DNA of 64,000 bases from Actinobacillus indolicus (lineage in GTDB: Bacteria > Pseudomonadota > Gammaproteobacteria > Enterobacterales > Pasteurellaceae), in the NCBI RefSeq assembly GCF_004519515.1, contig NZ_CP038145.1, positions 806,001 to 870,000 of the forward strand, given 5' to 3'. A program made the position numbers and the translations under genes. Shown here piece by piece: positions 8,793 to 17,633 of this stretch. The notes beneath the pieces are model-generated. The model saw nothing but the letters and a program-made list of their open reading frames with translations. It made no database searches and was not told where the DNA came from. Each line of letters begins with the position of its first letter. The first letter of the stretch is position 1.

Positions 8793-9247
8793 GATTTGTA
8801 TCCTCCAAAAAAAGTAACGACCTTTTCAATATCTTCTGCATGCTGAATACGAACGAATAAACGTTTTTTACTTTTTAAATCAATGACAAGTACACTTTGC
8901 TCAGACAAATTTATTTGCTCAATGTTGCTATAAAGGAAATAAATATTTCCAAAAAAGAAACCTTGCTCCTTCAATAATAGCCTTGGATAACAGATAAATG
9001 CAGAATAAACGGCAAGGACAATACAACCAAAAAGCAGAAAAACCGTTAATGGCTCAATACCATTCTGTACACCTTGAAACAGAATAAGAGCAATCAATGC
9101 AATCAAAATTCCTGTATCAATATTCGCTTGCCGAACTAAACGAATCATTAATTTTGTTTTGCCTTTAAGTTTATCCATGATGATCTGATCATAGACGATA
9201 TAGATTAGACTTAAGATTATTGCAATGATAAGAAGAATATTTGTCAT
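8789..9247 (-). CDS. yobD: UPF0266 (DUF986) membrane protein, YobD-like
   Basis: A 152-residue inner-membrane protein. Hydrophobic segments lie near residues 3-20, 45-62 and 68-87. The conserved motif PRLLLKEQGFFFGNIYFLYSNIEQINLSE and a C-terminal RLFVRIQ match the YobD family. Its molecular function is unknown in any organism I know of. Its stop overlaps the manA start (ATGA), so the pair forms a two-gene operon, an arrangement that may hint at a link to mannose metabolism. Confidence 0.8.
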   Translation of the reverse strand: MTNILLIIAIILSLIYIVYDQIIMDKLKGKTKLMIRLVRQANIDTGILIALIALILFQGVQNGIEPLTVFLLFGCIVLAVYSAFICYPRLLLKEQGFFFGNIYFLYSNIEQINLSEQSVLVIDLKSKKRLFVRIQHAEDIEKVVTFFGGYKS

Positions 9248-9262
9248 ACTTTAAAATCTAAA

Positions 9263-9294
9263 ACCGCTTGCAGTTTACTACAAGCGGTCTGTTT
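9263..9294 (-). terminator. miaB terminator built from inverted uptake signals
   Basis: ACCGCTTG (9263-9270) and CAAGCGGT (9281-9288) form an 8-bp stem with a 10-nt loop. The T-tail on the minus strand is short, so termination strength is uncertain. Both arms are uptake signal cores. Confidence 0.55.
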
Positions 9295-9305
9295 TTCATG
9301 AAATT

Positions 9306-10733
9306 TTACAAATTAACGACAAATTTGCCCACGCCAAGTTCGTCTTCTTTACGCGTTCGAGCGATCACACTGGCCGCCGACTCTACAACACGAAGCCCCA
9401 TTTGATCTTCAGTTCTCACCACTTCGCCACGTAGCGAGTTGGTATAAACATCCGTGATTTTGACATCGACAAATTTACCGATCATATCCGGTGTACCCTG
9501 GAAATTAACAATACGGTTATTTTCCGTACGTCCCGTTAATTCCATGATGTCTTTTTTCGACGGACCTTCCACCAAAATACGTTGTTCTGTGCCTAACATC
9601 GCACGGCTAAACTGTAAGGCTTGGTTGTTAATACGTTGCTGTAAGCGATATAAACGCTCTTTTTTCTCATCTTCGCTCACATCATCTGGTAAATCTGCCG
9701 CAGGCGTACCAGGACGTGCAGAATAGATAAAGCTGAAGCTCATATCAAAGTTGACCTGCTCAATCACTTTCATCGTCTGCTCAAAATCTTCTGCCGTTTC
9801 ACCTGGGAAGCCCACAATAAAATCGGAACTGATTTGAATATCCGGACGAGCTTCACGTAATTTACGGATTGTCGCTTTATACTCTAACGCCGTGTGATTA
9901 CGTTTCATCATGGTTAACACGCGATCTGAACCACTTTGAATTGGTAAGTGTAAGAAACTGACCAATTCAGGGGTATCTTTATATACTTCGATAATATCAT
10001 CGGTAAATTCAATCGGGTGACTTGTGGTATAACGTAAACGGTCAATGCCATCAATAGATGCGACTAAACGCAATAACTCAGCAAAGGTACAAATTCCACC
10101 GTCAAAGGTTTCACCACGATAGGCATTCACGTTCTGCCCCAGTAAGTTCACTTCGCGAACCCCTTGCTCTGCCAGTTGTGCGATTTCAAATAACACATCA
10201 TCCACAGGGCGACTGACTTCTTCACCACGGGTATAAGGTACGACACAGAATGAACAATATTTGTTACACCCTTCCATGATAGAGACAAAGGCTGTTGGGC
10301 CTTCTGCACGTGGCTCAGGTAAGCGGTCAAATTTCTCGATTTCAGGGAAACTAATATCCACCACTGAACTTTTACCGCCACGAATTTGGTTAATCATCTC
10401 AGGTAAGCGATGTAAGGTTTGTGGTCCAAAGACGATATCCACAAAAGGTGCGCGTTCACGGATATGTTCACCTTCTTGTGAAGCCACACAGCCACCTACG
10501 CCAATAATTAAGTCTGGTTTATCCTTTTTCCAGTTTTTCCAACGCCCAAGTTGAGAGAAGACTTTTTCCTGCGCTTTTTCACGGATAGAGCAAGTATTCA
10601 ATAGTAATACATCTGCATCTTCAGGATTCTCTGTCAGTTCTAAACCGTGGGTGCTATTTAAAAGATCTGCCATTTTCGACGAGTCATACTCGTTCATTTG
10701 GCATCCCCAAGTCGTAATATGTAATTTTGCCAT
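9306..10733 (-). CDS. miaB: tRNA-2-methylthio-N6-dimethylallyladenosine synthase MiaB
   Basis: A 475-residue radical-SAM methylthiotransferase that modifies A37 of tRNAs reading codons that begin with U. The N-terminal domain carries the three cluster cysteines in TWGCQMNEYDS, LLNTCSIREKA and VGGCVASQEG. The SAM cluster motif CNKYCSFCVVPYTRG lies near residues 157-171. A TRAM-type C-terminal domain begins near 375. Length matches E. coli (474). The gene stands downstream of crr but is separated by a terminator and a second hairpin. Confidence 0.96.
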   Translation of the reverse strand: MAKLHITTWGCQMNEYDSSKMADLLNSTHGLELTENPEDADVLLLNTCSIREKAQEKVFSQLGRWKNWKKDKPDLIIGVGGCVASQEGEHIRERAPFVDIVFGPQTLHRLPEMINQIRGGKSSVVDISFPEIEKFDRLPEPRAEGPTAFVSIMEGCNKYCSFCVVPYTRGEEVSRPVDDVLFEIAQLAEQGVREVNLLGQNVNAYRGETFDGGICTFAELLRLVASIDGIDRLRYTTSHPIEFTDDIIEVYKDTPELVSFLHLPIQSGSDRVLTMMKRNHTALEYKATIRKLREARPDIQISSDFIVGFPGETAEDFEQTMKVIEQVNFDMSFSFIYSARPGTPAADLPDDVSEDEKKERLYRLQQRINNQALQFSRAMLGTEQRILVEGPSKKDIMELTGRTENNRIVNFQGTPDMIGKFVDVKITDVYTNSLRGEVVRTEDQMGLRVVESAASVIARTRKEDELGVGKFVVNL

Positions 10734-10773
10734 TGTTAAATAATAGATAAATCAATAAGTGAGAAAATAAAAG

Positions 10774-10796
10774 CGTAAAGGATGATCCTTTACGCA
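10774..10796 (-). promoter_or_regulatory. Perfect hairpin with T-rich tail in miaB leader
   Basis: GCGTAAAGGAT-G-ATCCTTTACGC is a perfect 11-bp inverted repeat. On the minus strand it is followed by TTTTATTTTC and lies 41 bp upstream of the miaB ATG. It looks like a terminator placed in the miaB leader. It may be a second terminator for read-through from crr or an attenuator. A biological role is inference. Confidence 0.45.
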
Positions 10797-10893
10797 AAAA
10801 ACTTGGCTATTTTACCTTGTTGTGTATTTTATGGCTATAACAAATTCATTTTACAAGCGGTCAGATTTGCTGAAAATTTTGCAAAAAATGCCA

Positions 10894-10922
10894 TAAAAAA
10901 ACCACAGGGCAACCTGTGGTTT
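10894..10922 (-). terminator. ptsHI-crr operon terminator
   Basis: On the minus strand AAACCACAGG-TTGC-CCTGTGGTTT is followed by seven or more T. It starts about 20 bp past the crr stop. Confidence 0.85.
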
Positions 10923-10941
10923 GGTACTTCTTCGTGAAGAA

Positions 10942-11445
10942 TTATTTAGTTAAGGTTAAAACAACGCTTTCGCCTTTAACCACTTCACCTGATAATTTTT
11001 GTAAGTTCGTAATTTCATCCATGTTTGAAATCACAACAGGGGTTAAGACTGACTTCGCTTTTGCTTCAAGTAGCGCAAGATCAAATTTGATGATTGGCTC
11101 ACCCACTTTGACCTTTTGACCTTCTTCTGCAAGGCGAGTAAAGCCTTCACCTTTTAATTCTACGGTATCAATACCGAAGTGAACGAATAACTCAATACCT
11201 TCGTCTGATTCGATTGAAAACGCATGGTTAGTTTCAAAAATTTTACCAATAGTACCGTTTACAGGTGCAACGATTGTATCGCCATTAGGACGAATTGCGA
11301 CACCATCGCCTACGATTTTTTCAGAAAATACAACATCTGGTACATCTTCAATATTGACAATCTCACCTGAAAGCGGTGCATAGATTTTTACCTCTTTCGT
11401 AGCAACTTCTTTTTTGCCACCGAAAAGTTTATCAAAAAATCCCAT
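10942..11445 (-). CDS. crr: PTS glucose-specific EIIA component Crr
   Basis: Crr takes phosphate from HPr-His15 and passes it to sugar-specific EIIB domains. Its phosphorylation state controls adenylate cyclase and inducer exclusion in enteric relatives. I start it at 11445 (MGFFDKLFGG, GGAG 8 nt upstream), giving 167 residues against 169 in E. coli. The two active-site histidines are visible in ETNHAFSIES and in ELFVHFGIDTVEL near residue 90. It is the last gene of ptsH-ptsI-crr. In Pasteurellaceae it helps control competence through cAMP-CRP. Confidence 0.95.
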   Translation of the reverse strand: MGFFDKLFGGKKEVATKEVKIYAPLSGEIVNIEDVPDVVFSEKIVGDGVAIRPNGDTIVAPVNGTIGKIFETNHAFSIESDEGIELFVHFGIDTVELKGEGFTRLAEEGQKVKVGEPIIKFDLALLEAKAKSVLTPVVISNMDEITNLQKLSGEVVKGESVVLTLTK

Positions 11446-11518
11446 ATTCAAATCTCCATTATTAAATGAACAAAATTCTCGCACATTTTATACGAGAATT
11501 TTATATTTGTATTCATTT

Positions 11519-13240
11519 TTAGTTAAGCTTTTGGTAAAACTCTTCAACTAAATGTTCAATATCAGCTGCTGTTGGCTGAGCAAGTGCTTTATCCGCTAAC
11601 GCTTTCGCATCTGCATAATTAATACTGCGAACTAATTTCTTCACGTGAGGTACAGAAATCGCACTCATACTGAACTCGTCTAAGCCCATACCAAGTAATA
11701 GTGCAGTTGCACGCACATCACCCGCTAACTCACCACACATACCCGTCCATTTACCTTCTGCATGAGAGGCATCAATTACTTGTTTGATTAAGTTCAAAAC
11801 TGACGGTGTTAATGGATTATATAAGTGAGCAATCAATTCATTACCACGGTCAACCGCTAGGGTATATTGGGTTAAATCATTGGTACCAATACTAAAGAAA
11901 TCAACTTCTTTTGCAAGGTGACGAGCATTTACCGCTGCGGATGGTGTTTCTACCATCACACCAATTTGTAAGTTATTATCAAAGGCTTTGCCTTCCGTAT
12001 GAAGTTGAGCTTTAAGCTCGGTAATAATACCTTTTAATTCGCGAATCTCTTCCACAGAAATAATCATTGGGAACATGACCGCTAATTTACCAAAGGCAGA
12101 TGCACGTAATACAGCACGTAATTGTGTATCTAAAATTTCACGACGAACTAAGCCGATACGCACAGCACGCCAGCCTAAGAACGGGTTCATCTCTTTTGGT
12201 AATTCTAAGTATGGTAACTCTTTATCGCCACCAATATCCATGGTGCGAAGCACCACAAGTTTGCCGTTCATTGCTTCAACAATTTCTTTATACGCTTGGA
12301 ACTGCTCTTCTTCACCTGGTAATTGGTTACGATCCATGAATAAGAATTCAGTACGATACAAACCAACACCTTCACCACCGTTACGTAATACGCCATCCAC
12401 ATCACGGATAGTTCCGATGTTTCCAACCACTTCAATACGGTGACCATCTAAGGTTTCCGCTGGTAAATCTTTTAATTTAGCAAGCTCAGCTTTTTCTTCT
12501 GCAATTTTAGTTTGCAATGCTTTCGCTTTTTCAAGTTGTTCTGCAGAAGGATTGATATGCACTTCGTTGTTAATCGCATCAAGGATTAAGATATCACCTG
12601 TATTGACTAGCGATGTAACGTTATTGGTACCCACCACCGCTGGAAGCTCTAATGAACGAGCCATGATTGAGGTATGTGAAGTACGTCCACCAATATCCGT
12701 CACAAAGCCAAGTACTTTATCTAAATTTAATTGAGCTGTTTCTGATGGGGTTAAATCGTAGGCAACGAGGATAGCTTCTTCTTGAATATCACCAAGGTCC
12801 ACAATATTCATACCTAGAATATTGCGAATTAAACGGTTTCCAATATCACGGATATCGCCAGCACGCTCTTTCAGATACTCATCGTCAATTTCTGCGAGCA
12901 TCGTTGCTTGCATATCAATAATTTTGCTAGCGGCAACATCTGCGGTCACTAAATTTTCTTCAACATAGCCTAGAATTTCTTCTTCAAGCTCTTCATCTTC
13001 TAAGATCATTAAGTGACCTTCAAAGATCGCTTCTTTCTCTTCGCCAAGAGTACGTCTTGCTTTTTCTTTAATTGCGGTAAGTTGCGCTACAGCTTTTTCA
13101 CGACCTGCAAAGAACTTAGCTTTCTCAGCATCGATCTGAGCTTCAGTAATTTTTTGTGTATTAAGAACAATCGGTTCTTCTTTTAGTACAAGCGCTTTAC
13201 CAAATACAATACCTGGTGAAGCTGCGATACCTGTGATCAT
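11519..13240 (-). CDS. ptsI: PTS enzyme I (phosphoenolpyruvate-protein phosphotransferase)
   Basis: PtsI transfers phosphate from phosphoenolpyruvate to HPr, the first step of PTS sugar uptake. From the ATG at 13240 (MITGIAASPGIVFGKA, GAGGA upstream) it has 573 residues, close to E. coli's 575. Upstream in-frame codons to 13270 lack a ribosome site. The phosphorylated His lies in GGRTSHTSIMARSLELPA near residue 189. The PEP-binding domain shows RTEFLFMDR and the catalytic Cys in GKWTGMCGELAGD near 500. It sits 84 bp after ptsH, with a hairpin in that gap. Confidence 0.96.
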   Translation of the reverse strand: MITGIAASPGIVFGKALVLKEEPIVLNTQKITEAQIDAEKAKFFAGREKAVAQLTAIKEKARRTLGEEKEAIFEGHLMILEDEELEEEILGYVEENLVTADVAASKIIDMQATMLAEIDDEYLKERAGDIRDIGNRLIRNILGMNIVDLGDIQEEAILVAYDLTPSETAQLNLDKVLGFVTDIGGRTSHTSIMARSLELPAVVGTNNVTSLVNTGDILILDAINNEVHINPSAEQLEKAKALQTKIAEEKAELAKLKDLPAETLDGHRIEVVGNIGTIRDVDGVLRNGGEGVGLYRTEFLFMDRNQLPGEEEQFQAYKEIVEAMNGKLVVLRTMDIGGDKELPYLELPKEMNPFLGWRAVRIGLVRREILDTQLRAVLRASAFGKLAVMFPMIISVEEIRELKGIITELKAQLHTEGKAFDNNLQIGVMVETPSAAVNARHLAKEVDFFSIGTNDLTQYTLAVDRGNELIAHLYNPLTPSVLNLIKQVIDASHAEGKWTGMCGELAGDVRATALLLGMGLDEFSMSAISVPHVKKLVRSINYADAKALADKALAQPTAADIEHLVEEFYQKLN

Positions 13241-13275
13241 AATGAATCCTCGGGTGAATAAATAGCACAAAACGA

Positions 13276-13304
13276 CCTTGCCACTCAGTAGTTGAGTGGT
13301 AAGG
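13276..13304 (-). promoter_or_regulatory. Intercistronic hairpin between ptsH and ptsI
   Basis: CCTTGCCACTCA and TGAGTGGTAAGG pair across a 5-nt loop (one G-T mismatch) in the 84-bp ptsH-ptsI gap. The minus-strand tail is TCGTTTTG, a weak T-run. It may protect the abundant ptsH message or partly terminate it, giving more HPr than enzyme I. This is inferred from position and shape. Confidence 0.5.
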
Positions 13305-13324
13305 CCGAATAATTAAAAGGGAAA

Positions 13325-13582
13325 CTATTCTAATGTAGGAATTAAATCTACTAAGAAATCAACAGCTTTTTGCTCATCTTCACCTTCGGCAGAGATAGTA
13401 ATTACTGTACCCTGAGTTAAACCTAATGTTTGAAGTTTAAATAAGCTTTTTGCACTTGCACTTTTACCACCTGAAGTGACTGTAACATCTGACGCAAAGC
13501 CTTTTGCTGCTTTAACGAATTCTGCTGCTGGACGTGTATGTAAGCCATTTGGCGCAGTAATTGTGACATCTTTTGAGTACAT
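13325..13582 (-). CDS. ptsH: PTS phosphocarrier protein HPr
   Basis: HPr is the small cytosolic shuttle between enzyme I and the EIIA proteins. It has 85 residues as in E. coli. The phosphorylated histidine is His15 in PNGLHTRPAAEFVKAA, and the Ser46 region is SGGKSASAKSLFKLQTLG. AGAGGAACC precedes the ATG. It is the first gene of ptsH-ptsI-crr and is divergent from asd across a 332-bp AT-rich region that must hold its promoter. Confidence 0.97.
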   Translation of the reverse strand: MYSKDVTITAPNGLHTRPAAEFVKAAKGFASDVTVTSGGKSASAKSLFKLQTLGLTQGTVITISAEGEDEQKAVDFLVDLIPTLE

Positions 13583-13914
13583 AGTAGGTTCCTCTTAAAT
13601 GGAGTAAAAATAATAAAAGTAGATTGAAAGGTATAAAAAGCCCTTTCGAAAAGCTAGCGACACTTTACTACAAAATTTAAATAAAAACACGATAAAACAG
13701 GTCAAATAAGTGATTAAATATGAATTATCCGTATTTATTTTAATCATTGAAGAAAATCGTTTGTGTCTAGTCAATTTTTGAACGATTAAGATTTTCTTTG
13801 ATTAATTTATTTTTTGAAGTAAATCAGAATAGTCATTGCTTTTCTTGAAAAAATCTTGTATTTATCAATCTTTCAATTCAAACACAACTTCACTATCGAA
13901 ATTAGGAGAAAAAA
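13583..13914. other. Divergent promoter region ptsH/asd
   Basis: A 332-bp AT-rich gap between divergent ptsH and asd. It contains a candidate asd promoter (13836-13864) and no ORF. I looked for a lysine riboswitch because asd is a lysine-pathway gene, and found none of its conserved elements. No convincing CRP site for ptsH was found. Confidence 0.6.
13836..13864 (+). promoter_or_regulatory. Candidate asd promoter
   Basis: TTGCTT (13836-13841) and TATTTA (13859-13864) are separated by 17 bp, about 50 bp before the asd start. The match to the sigma-70 consensus is moderate, and the AT-rich context makes chance matches common. Confidence 0.35.
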
Positions 13915-15030
13915 ATGCAAAACGTTGGTTTTATCGGATGGCGTGGTATGGTGGGATCTGTATTAATGGATCGTATGGTACAAGAAAATGACTTCGCTAA
14001 TATTAACCCAGTATTCTTTACTACATCACAAGCGGGTCAAAAAGCCCCTGTTTTTGCAGGTAAAGATGCTGGCACCTTAAAAAATGCTTTTGACATTGAT
14101 GAATTACAAAAATTAGACATCATCGTGACCTGTCAAGGCGGTGATTACACCAACGAAGTCTATCCAAAATTAAAAGCAACAGGTTGGAACGGTTATTGGA
14201 TCGATGCAGCCTCTGCATTACGTATGCAAGATGATGCAATCATTGTGTTAGACCCAGTAAACCAACACGTGATCACCGAAGGTTTACAAAAAGGCATTAA
14301 AACTTTCGTGGGTGGAAACTGTACCGTAAGCTTAATGTTAATGGCAATCGGCGGTTTATTTGAGAAAGATCTCGTAGAATGGGTATCTGTCGCGACTTAC
14401 CAAGCGGCTTCTGGTGCGGGTGCGAAAAACATGCGTGAATTGTTAGTTCAAATGGGTGAACTCGAAGATTCAGTAAAAGCAGAATTGGCTGATCCAGCTT
14501 CATCAATTTTAGAGATCGAGCGTAAAGTGACTGCAGAAATGCGTTCAGAAGATTTCCCAACAGCAAACTTTGGAGCACCGCTTGCAGGTAGCTTAATTCC
14601 TTGGATTGACAAATTATTACCAGAAACAGGGCAAACCAAAGAAGAGTGGAAAGGCTACGCAGAAACCAACAAAATTTTAGGTTTAAGTGCAAATCCAATT
14701 CCAGTTGATGGTTTATGCGTACGTATCGGTGCATTACGTTGCCATAGCCAAGCGTTCACTATCAAACTCAAAAAAGATTTACCATTAGCAGAAATTGAAC
14801 AAATCATTGCAGCTCACAATGAGTGGGTGAAAGTCATTCCAAATGATAAAGAAACCACATTACGTGAATTAACACCGGCGAAAGTAACTGGTACATTAAC
14901 TGTTCCGGTGGGTCGGTTACGCAAACTAGCAATGGGGCCTGAATACTTAGCGGCATTTACAGTCGGTGACCAATTATTATGGGGTGCAGCAGAGCCTGTG
15001 CGTCGTATTTTGGTACAGTTAGTTAAATAA
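13915..15030 (+). CDS. asd: Aspartate-semialdehyde dehydrogenase
   Basis: Asd reduces aspartyl phosphate to aspartate semialdehyde with NADPH, the branch point to diaminopimelate/lysine, threonine and methionine. The 371 residues start with the nucleotide-binding GFIGWRGMVGSVLMDRM. The catalytic Cys is in VGGNCTVSLMLMAIGG near residue 136, and the substrate-binding His lies in RIGALRCHSQAFT near 275. AGGAGAA precedes the ATG. Single gene, closed by a bidirectional terminator shared with the porin. Confidence 0.96.
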   Translation: MQNVGFIGWRGMVGSVLMDRMVQENDFANINPVFFTTSQAGQKAPVFAGKDAGTLKNAFDIDELQKLDIIVTCQGGDYTNEVYPKLKATGWNGYWIDAASALRMQDDAIIVLDPVNQHVITEGLQKGIKTFVGGNCTVSLMLMAIGGLFEKDLVEWVSVATYQAASGAGAKNMRELLVQMGELEDSVKAELADPASSILEIERKVTAEMRSEDFPTANFGAPLAGSLIPWIDKLLPETGQTKEEWKGYAETNKILGLSANPIPVDGLCVRIGALRCHSQAFTIKLKKDLPLAEIEQIIAAHNEWVKVIPNDKETTLRELTPAKVTGTLTVPVGRLRKLAMGPEYLAAFTVGDQLLWGAAEPVRRILVQLVK

Positions 15031-15047
15031 TCTTTTCATCTAATGAT

Positions 15048-15093
15048 CAAGCGGTCAGATGATTGCAAAATTTTGCAACGATCTGACCGCTTG
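15048..15093. terminator. Bidirectional terminator asd/porin, double uptake signal
   Basis: CAAGCGGTCAGAT (15048-15060) pairs with ATCTGACCGCTTG (15081-15093). Between them TTGCAAAATTTTGCAA continues the stem, so the whole 46 bp is almost one palindrome. Each arm is a full uptake signal with its AT-rich tail. It separates convergent asd and the porin. Confidence 0.75.
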
Positions 15094-15141
15094 TATTTTG
15101 TAGAAAAAGTGTGTCACGATGACACACCTTGTCATTACAGA

Positions 15142-16239
15142 TTACCAGTAAGCACGTACACCGATAACAGTTTCGTTATTACGTACTTTTGATGATTTCA
15201 CACCATTTGTATAGTTATTCGATTTAGCTGTTTTCCACTCAACAAAGGTTTTTAAGTATTTAGGTACGATATAGTATTCTGTTCCTAACATAAACTCGTG
15301 AGTTTTCTTGTTGGTATCAGCACCTGCAACATTATCTAAACGGTTTGTTTTATAGGCATACATCGTATAAGCAGACCAATCATCCGTTAATTTCTGATAA
15401 AGTACGGTACGAATTTCTTTACGTATGCGTTTATTACCAATAGTGCCTTGATCGCGTGTTACACCACGCTCTAAGTCTACACCAAACGTGGTTTTATCGT
15501 AAGTATACGCTGTACCAAACGCATAGGCAGTATAATCATAGGTGTGTCCTGTGTTACTTTGTTTGAAACGTTCACTAGAGATACCTGTACCAAATTTGAT
15601 GCTTTGTAAATCATCAATTTTGTGATTATAGATAGCTCCAGCACCCCATACATCTTTACGCTCATTAGCAAGATCACGAGCATCATTACCACGTTGGCTA
15701 TGACCGCCGTAGAAAGCACCTAATTTTAAGCCTTCAATACCGCTATAAGTATATTGAACAACTTTACGTGATGCGCTATTTAATAAACCATCACTTAAGC
15801 TTAATGTATTTGGTAAGTCTGTACGTTTTACTTCATCAGTAATGGTTGTCATGTGGCCGTAGGTTAATTCACCATACTGTTTATGACCAATACCTGCATA
15901 AAGTTGGCGTGTATAAAGGTCATCAAAGTCATGTTGTGAGCTTGATGTACCACGGAAACGCCATTCAACACGGCCTAAACCATAGAAACCATTACCAAGT
16001 TGTTGGGTTAATTTGAAGCCAAAACGTGAGCCATTGTTAGCAACTGCGTGATTCACATGTTCACGCTCTGTTGTACCATTTGTGTACTCCGTTTTATCTG
16101 ATGTACTGTTCCATTTAAGACGAAGAGAACCGCTAAAATCTAATTTAGTTCCAGTTTCTTGATTATCTACTAGAGTATAAGCCTGTGCAGAACTCGCTGC
16201 CATAGCTAATGCAGAAAGAGTAAAGAGTGTTTTTTTCAT
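15142..16239 (-). CDS. OmpP2-like outer-membrane porin
   Basis: A 365-residue trimeric-porin-type protein of the outer membrane. It has a signal peptide (Lys2-Lys3, hydrophobic core, cleavage after AQA near residue 20), amphipathic beta-strand alternation throughout, the porin-typical GSRFGFKLTQQLGNGFYGLGRVEWRF near residues 70-95 and a C-terminal GVRAYW ending in an aromatic residue as needed for BAM insertion. It resembles H. influenzae P2 in layout but I cannot assign the exact orthologue. It carries passive diffusion of small solutes and is likely antigenically variable in its surface loops. Confidence 0.85.
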   Translation of the reverse strand: MKKTLFTLSALAMAASSAQAYTLVDNQETGTKLDFSGSLRLKWNSTSDKTEYTNGTTEREHVNHAVANNGSRFGFKLTQQLGNGFYGLGRVEWRFRGTSSSQHDFDDLYTRQLYAGIGHKQYGELTYGHMTTITDEVKRTDLPNTLSLSDGLLNSASRKVVQYTYSGIEGLKLGAFYGGHSQRGNDARDLANERKDVWGAGAIYNHKIDDLQSIKFGTGISSERFKQSNTGHTYDYTAYAFGTAYTYDKTTFGVDLERGVTRDQGTIGNKRIRKEIRTVLYQKLTDDWSAYTMYAYKTNRLDNVAGADTNKKTHEFMLGTEYYIVPKYLKTFVEWKTAKSNNYTNGVKSSKVRNNETVIGVRAYW

Positions 16240-16439
16240 AATGTGTCATTCCGAGTATATAAAAAATGGAGTGTAAACTAAATTTACCGCTCCATTATAC
16301 CTAACAAGATATAACTGTAACGAGATATTTTTTTATTTCATAGAAATAAAAGGCATAAAAAATTGTCTAATAAAAAATTTAGGTGAAAAATGCTAATTCT
16401 CCTATAATAAACTTCATTATTAATCTAAATGGGCAAGAT

Positions 16440-17600
16440 ATGACAACAACATCTCCTCTTATTGCCATTGTTGCAGGTGAAATTTCAGGCGATATTTTGG
16501 GTGCGGGCTTAATCCGTGCATTAAAAATCCATTACCCTAATGCACGTTTTATCGGTGTTGCAGGAGAGCGGATGCTCAAAGAAGGCTGTGAAACGTTATT
16601 TGATATGGAAGAACTTGCGGTAATGGGATTGGCTGAAGTCGTCAAACATTTGCCTCGTTTGCTGAAACGCCGTAAGCAAGTCATTGACACCATGTTAGCC
16701 TTAAAACCTGATATTTTTATTGGGATTGATGCTCCTGATTTTAATCTTGGCGTAGAAGAAAAACTCAAAGCACAAGGAATCAAAACCATTCACTATGTGA
16801 GTCCATCAGTATGGGCGTGGCGACAAAATCGTGTCCATAAAATTGCGCGTGCAACAAATCTTGTTTTAGCCTTTTTACCTTTTGAAAAAGCCTTTTACGA
16901 CCGTTTTAATGCCCCTTGTCGTTTTATCGGACATACCATGGCCGATGCGATTGCGTTAAAACCAAATCGCCAAGAGGCTTGCCGTTTATTGCAATTAGAT
17001 GAAAATCAACGTTATGTAGCGATTCTAGTGGGAAGTCGTGGAAGTGAAGTGAATTTCCTGACAGAGCCGTTTTTAAAAACCGCACAATTACTGAAAGCTC
17101 AATACCCTGATGTTCAATTTTTAGTGCCTTTGGTTAATGAAAAACGCCGTGAACAATTTGAAGCGATCAAAGCACAAGTTGCTCCAGAATTAGAGGTAAT
17201 CACCTTAGCAGGCAATGCTCGAGCTGCGATGATGGTGGCCGAAGCGACATTATTAGCATCTGGCACCGCCGCACTTGAAGCAATGTTGTGTAAATCGCCG
17301 ATGGTTGTGGGATATAAAATGAAGCCATTAACCTATTGGCTTGCAAAAAGATTGGTGAAAACCGATTATATCTCTTTGCCAAATTTATTAGCAAACGAAC
17401 CGCTTGTTCCAGAGCTTATTCAAGCGGATTGTTCCCCTGAAAATTTAGCAAAACATCTGAGCATTTACTTATCCCAAACGCCTGAAGATGTGGCTCAGAA
17501 AAATGCTTTGAAGCGACGCTTTATGGAATTACATCAACAGATCCAGTGCGATGCCGATGCTCAAGCAGCACAAGCGGTGGTCGATGTGTTAAACGGATAG
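16440..17600 (+). CDS. lpxB: Lipid-A-disaccharide synthase LpxB
   Basis: LpxB joins UDP-2,3-diacylglucosamine and lipid X to make the lipid A disaccharide at the inner face of the inner membrane. Starting at the ATG at 16440 gives 386 residues (E. coli 382), beginning just before IVAGEISGDILGAGLIRAL. The GTG at 16383 would add 19 residues absent from relatives. The motif SPSVWAWRQNRV lies near residue 120 and VGSRGSEVNFL near 200. Unlike E. coli, it is not flanked by lpxA or rnhB here. Confidence 0.94.
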   Translation: MTTTSPLIAIVAGEISGDILGAGLIRALKIHYPNARFIGVAGERMLKEGCETLFDMEELAVMGLAEVVKHLPRLLKRRKQVIDTMLALKPDIFIGIDAPDFNLGVEEKLKAQGIKTIHYVSPSVWAWRQNRVHKIARATNLVLAFLPFEKAFYDRFNAPCRFIGHTMADAIALKPNRQEACRLLQLDENQRYVAILVGSRGSEVNFLTEPFLKTAQLLKAQYPDVQFLVPLVNEKRREQFEAIKAQVAPELEVITLAGNARAAMMVAEATLLASGTAALEAMLCKSPMVVGYKMKPLTYWLAKRLVKTDYISLPNLLANEPLVPELIQADCSPENLAKHLSIYLSQTPEDVAQKNALKRRFMELHQQIQCDADAQAAQAVVDVLNG

Positions 17601-17602
17601 TA

Positions 17603-17629
17603 AAAACGGGCAATCAAGTTGCCCGTTTT
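17603..17629. terminator. Bidirectional terminator lpxB/znuA
   Basis: AAAACGGGCAA pairs with TTGCCCGTTTT around a 5-nt loop between two convergent genes, so it can serve both. Confidence 0.85.
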
Positions 17630-17633
17630 CCGA

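Noticed and set aside
13583..13914. Lysine riboswitch before asd
   Set aside because: The conserved core elements of that riboswitch are absent from the leader.
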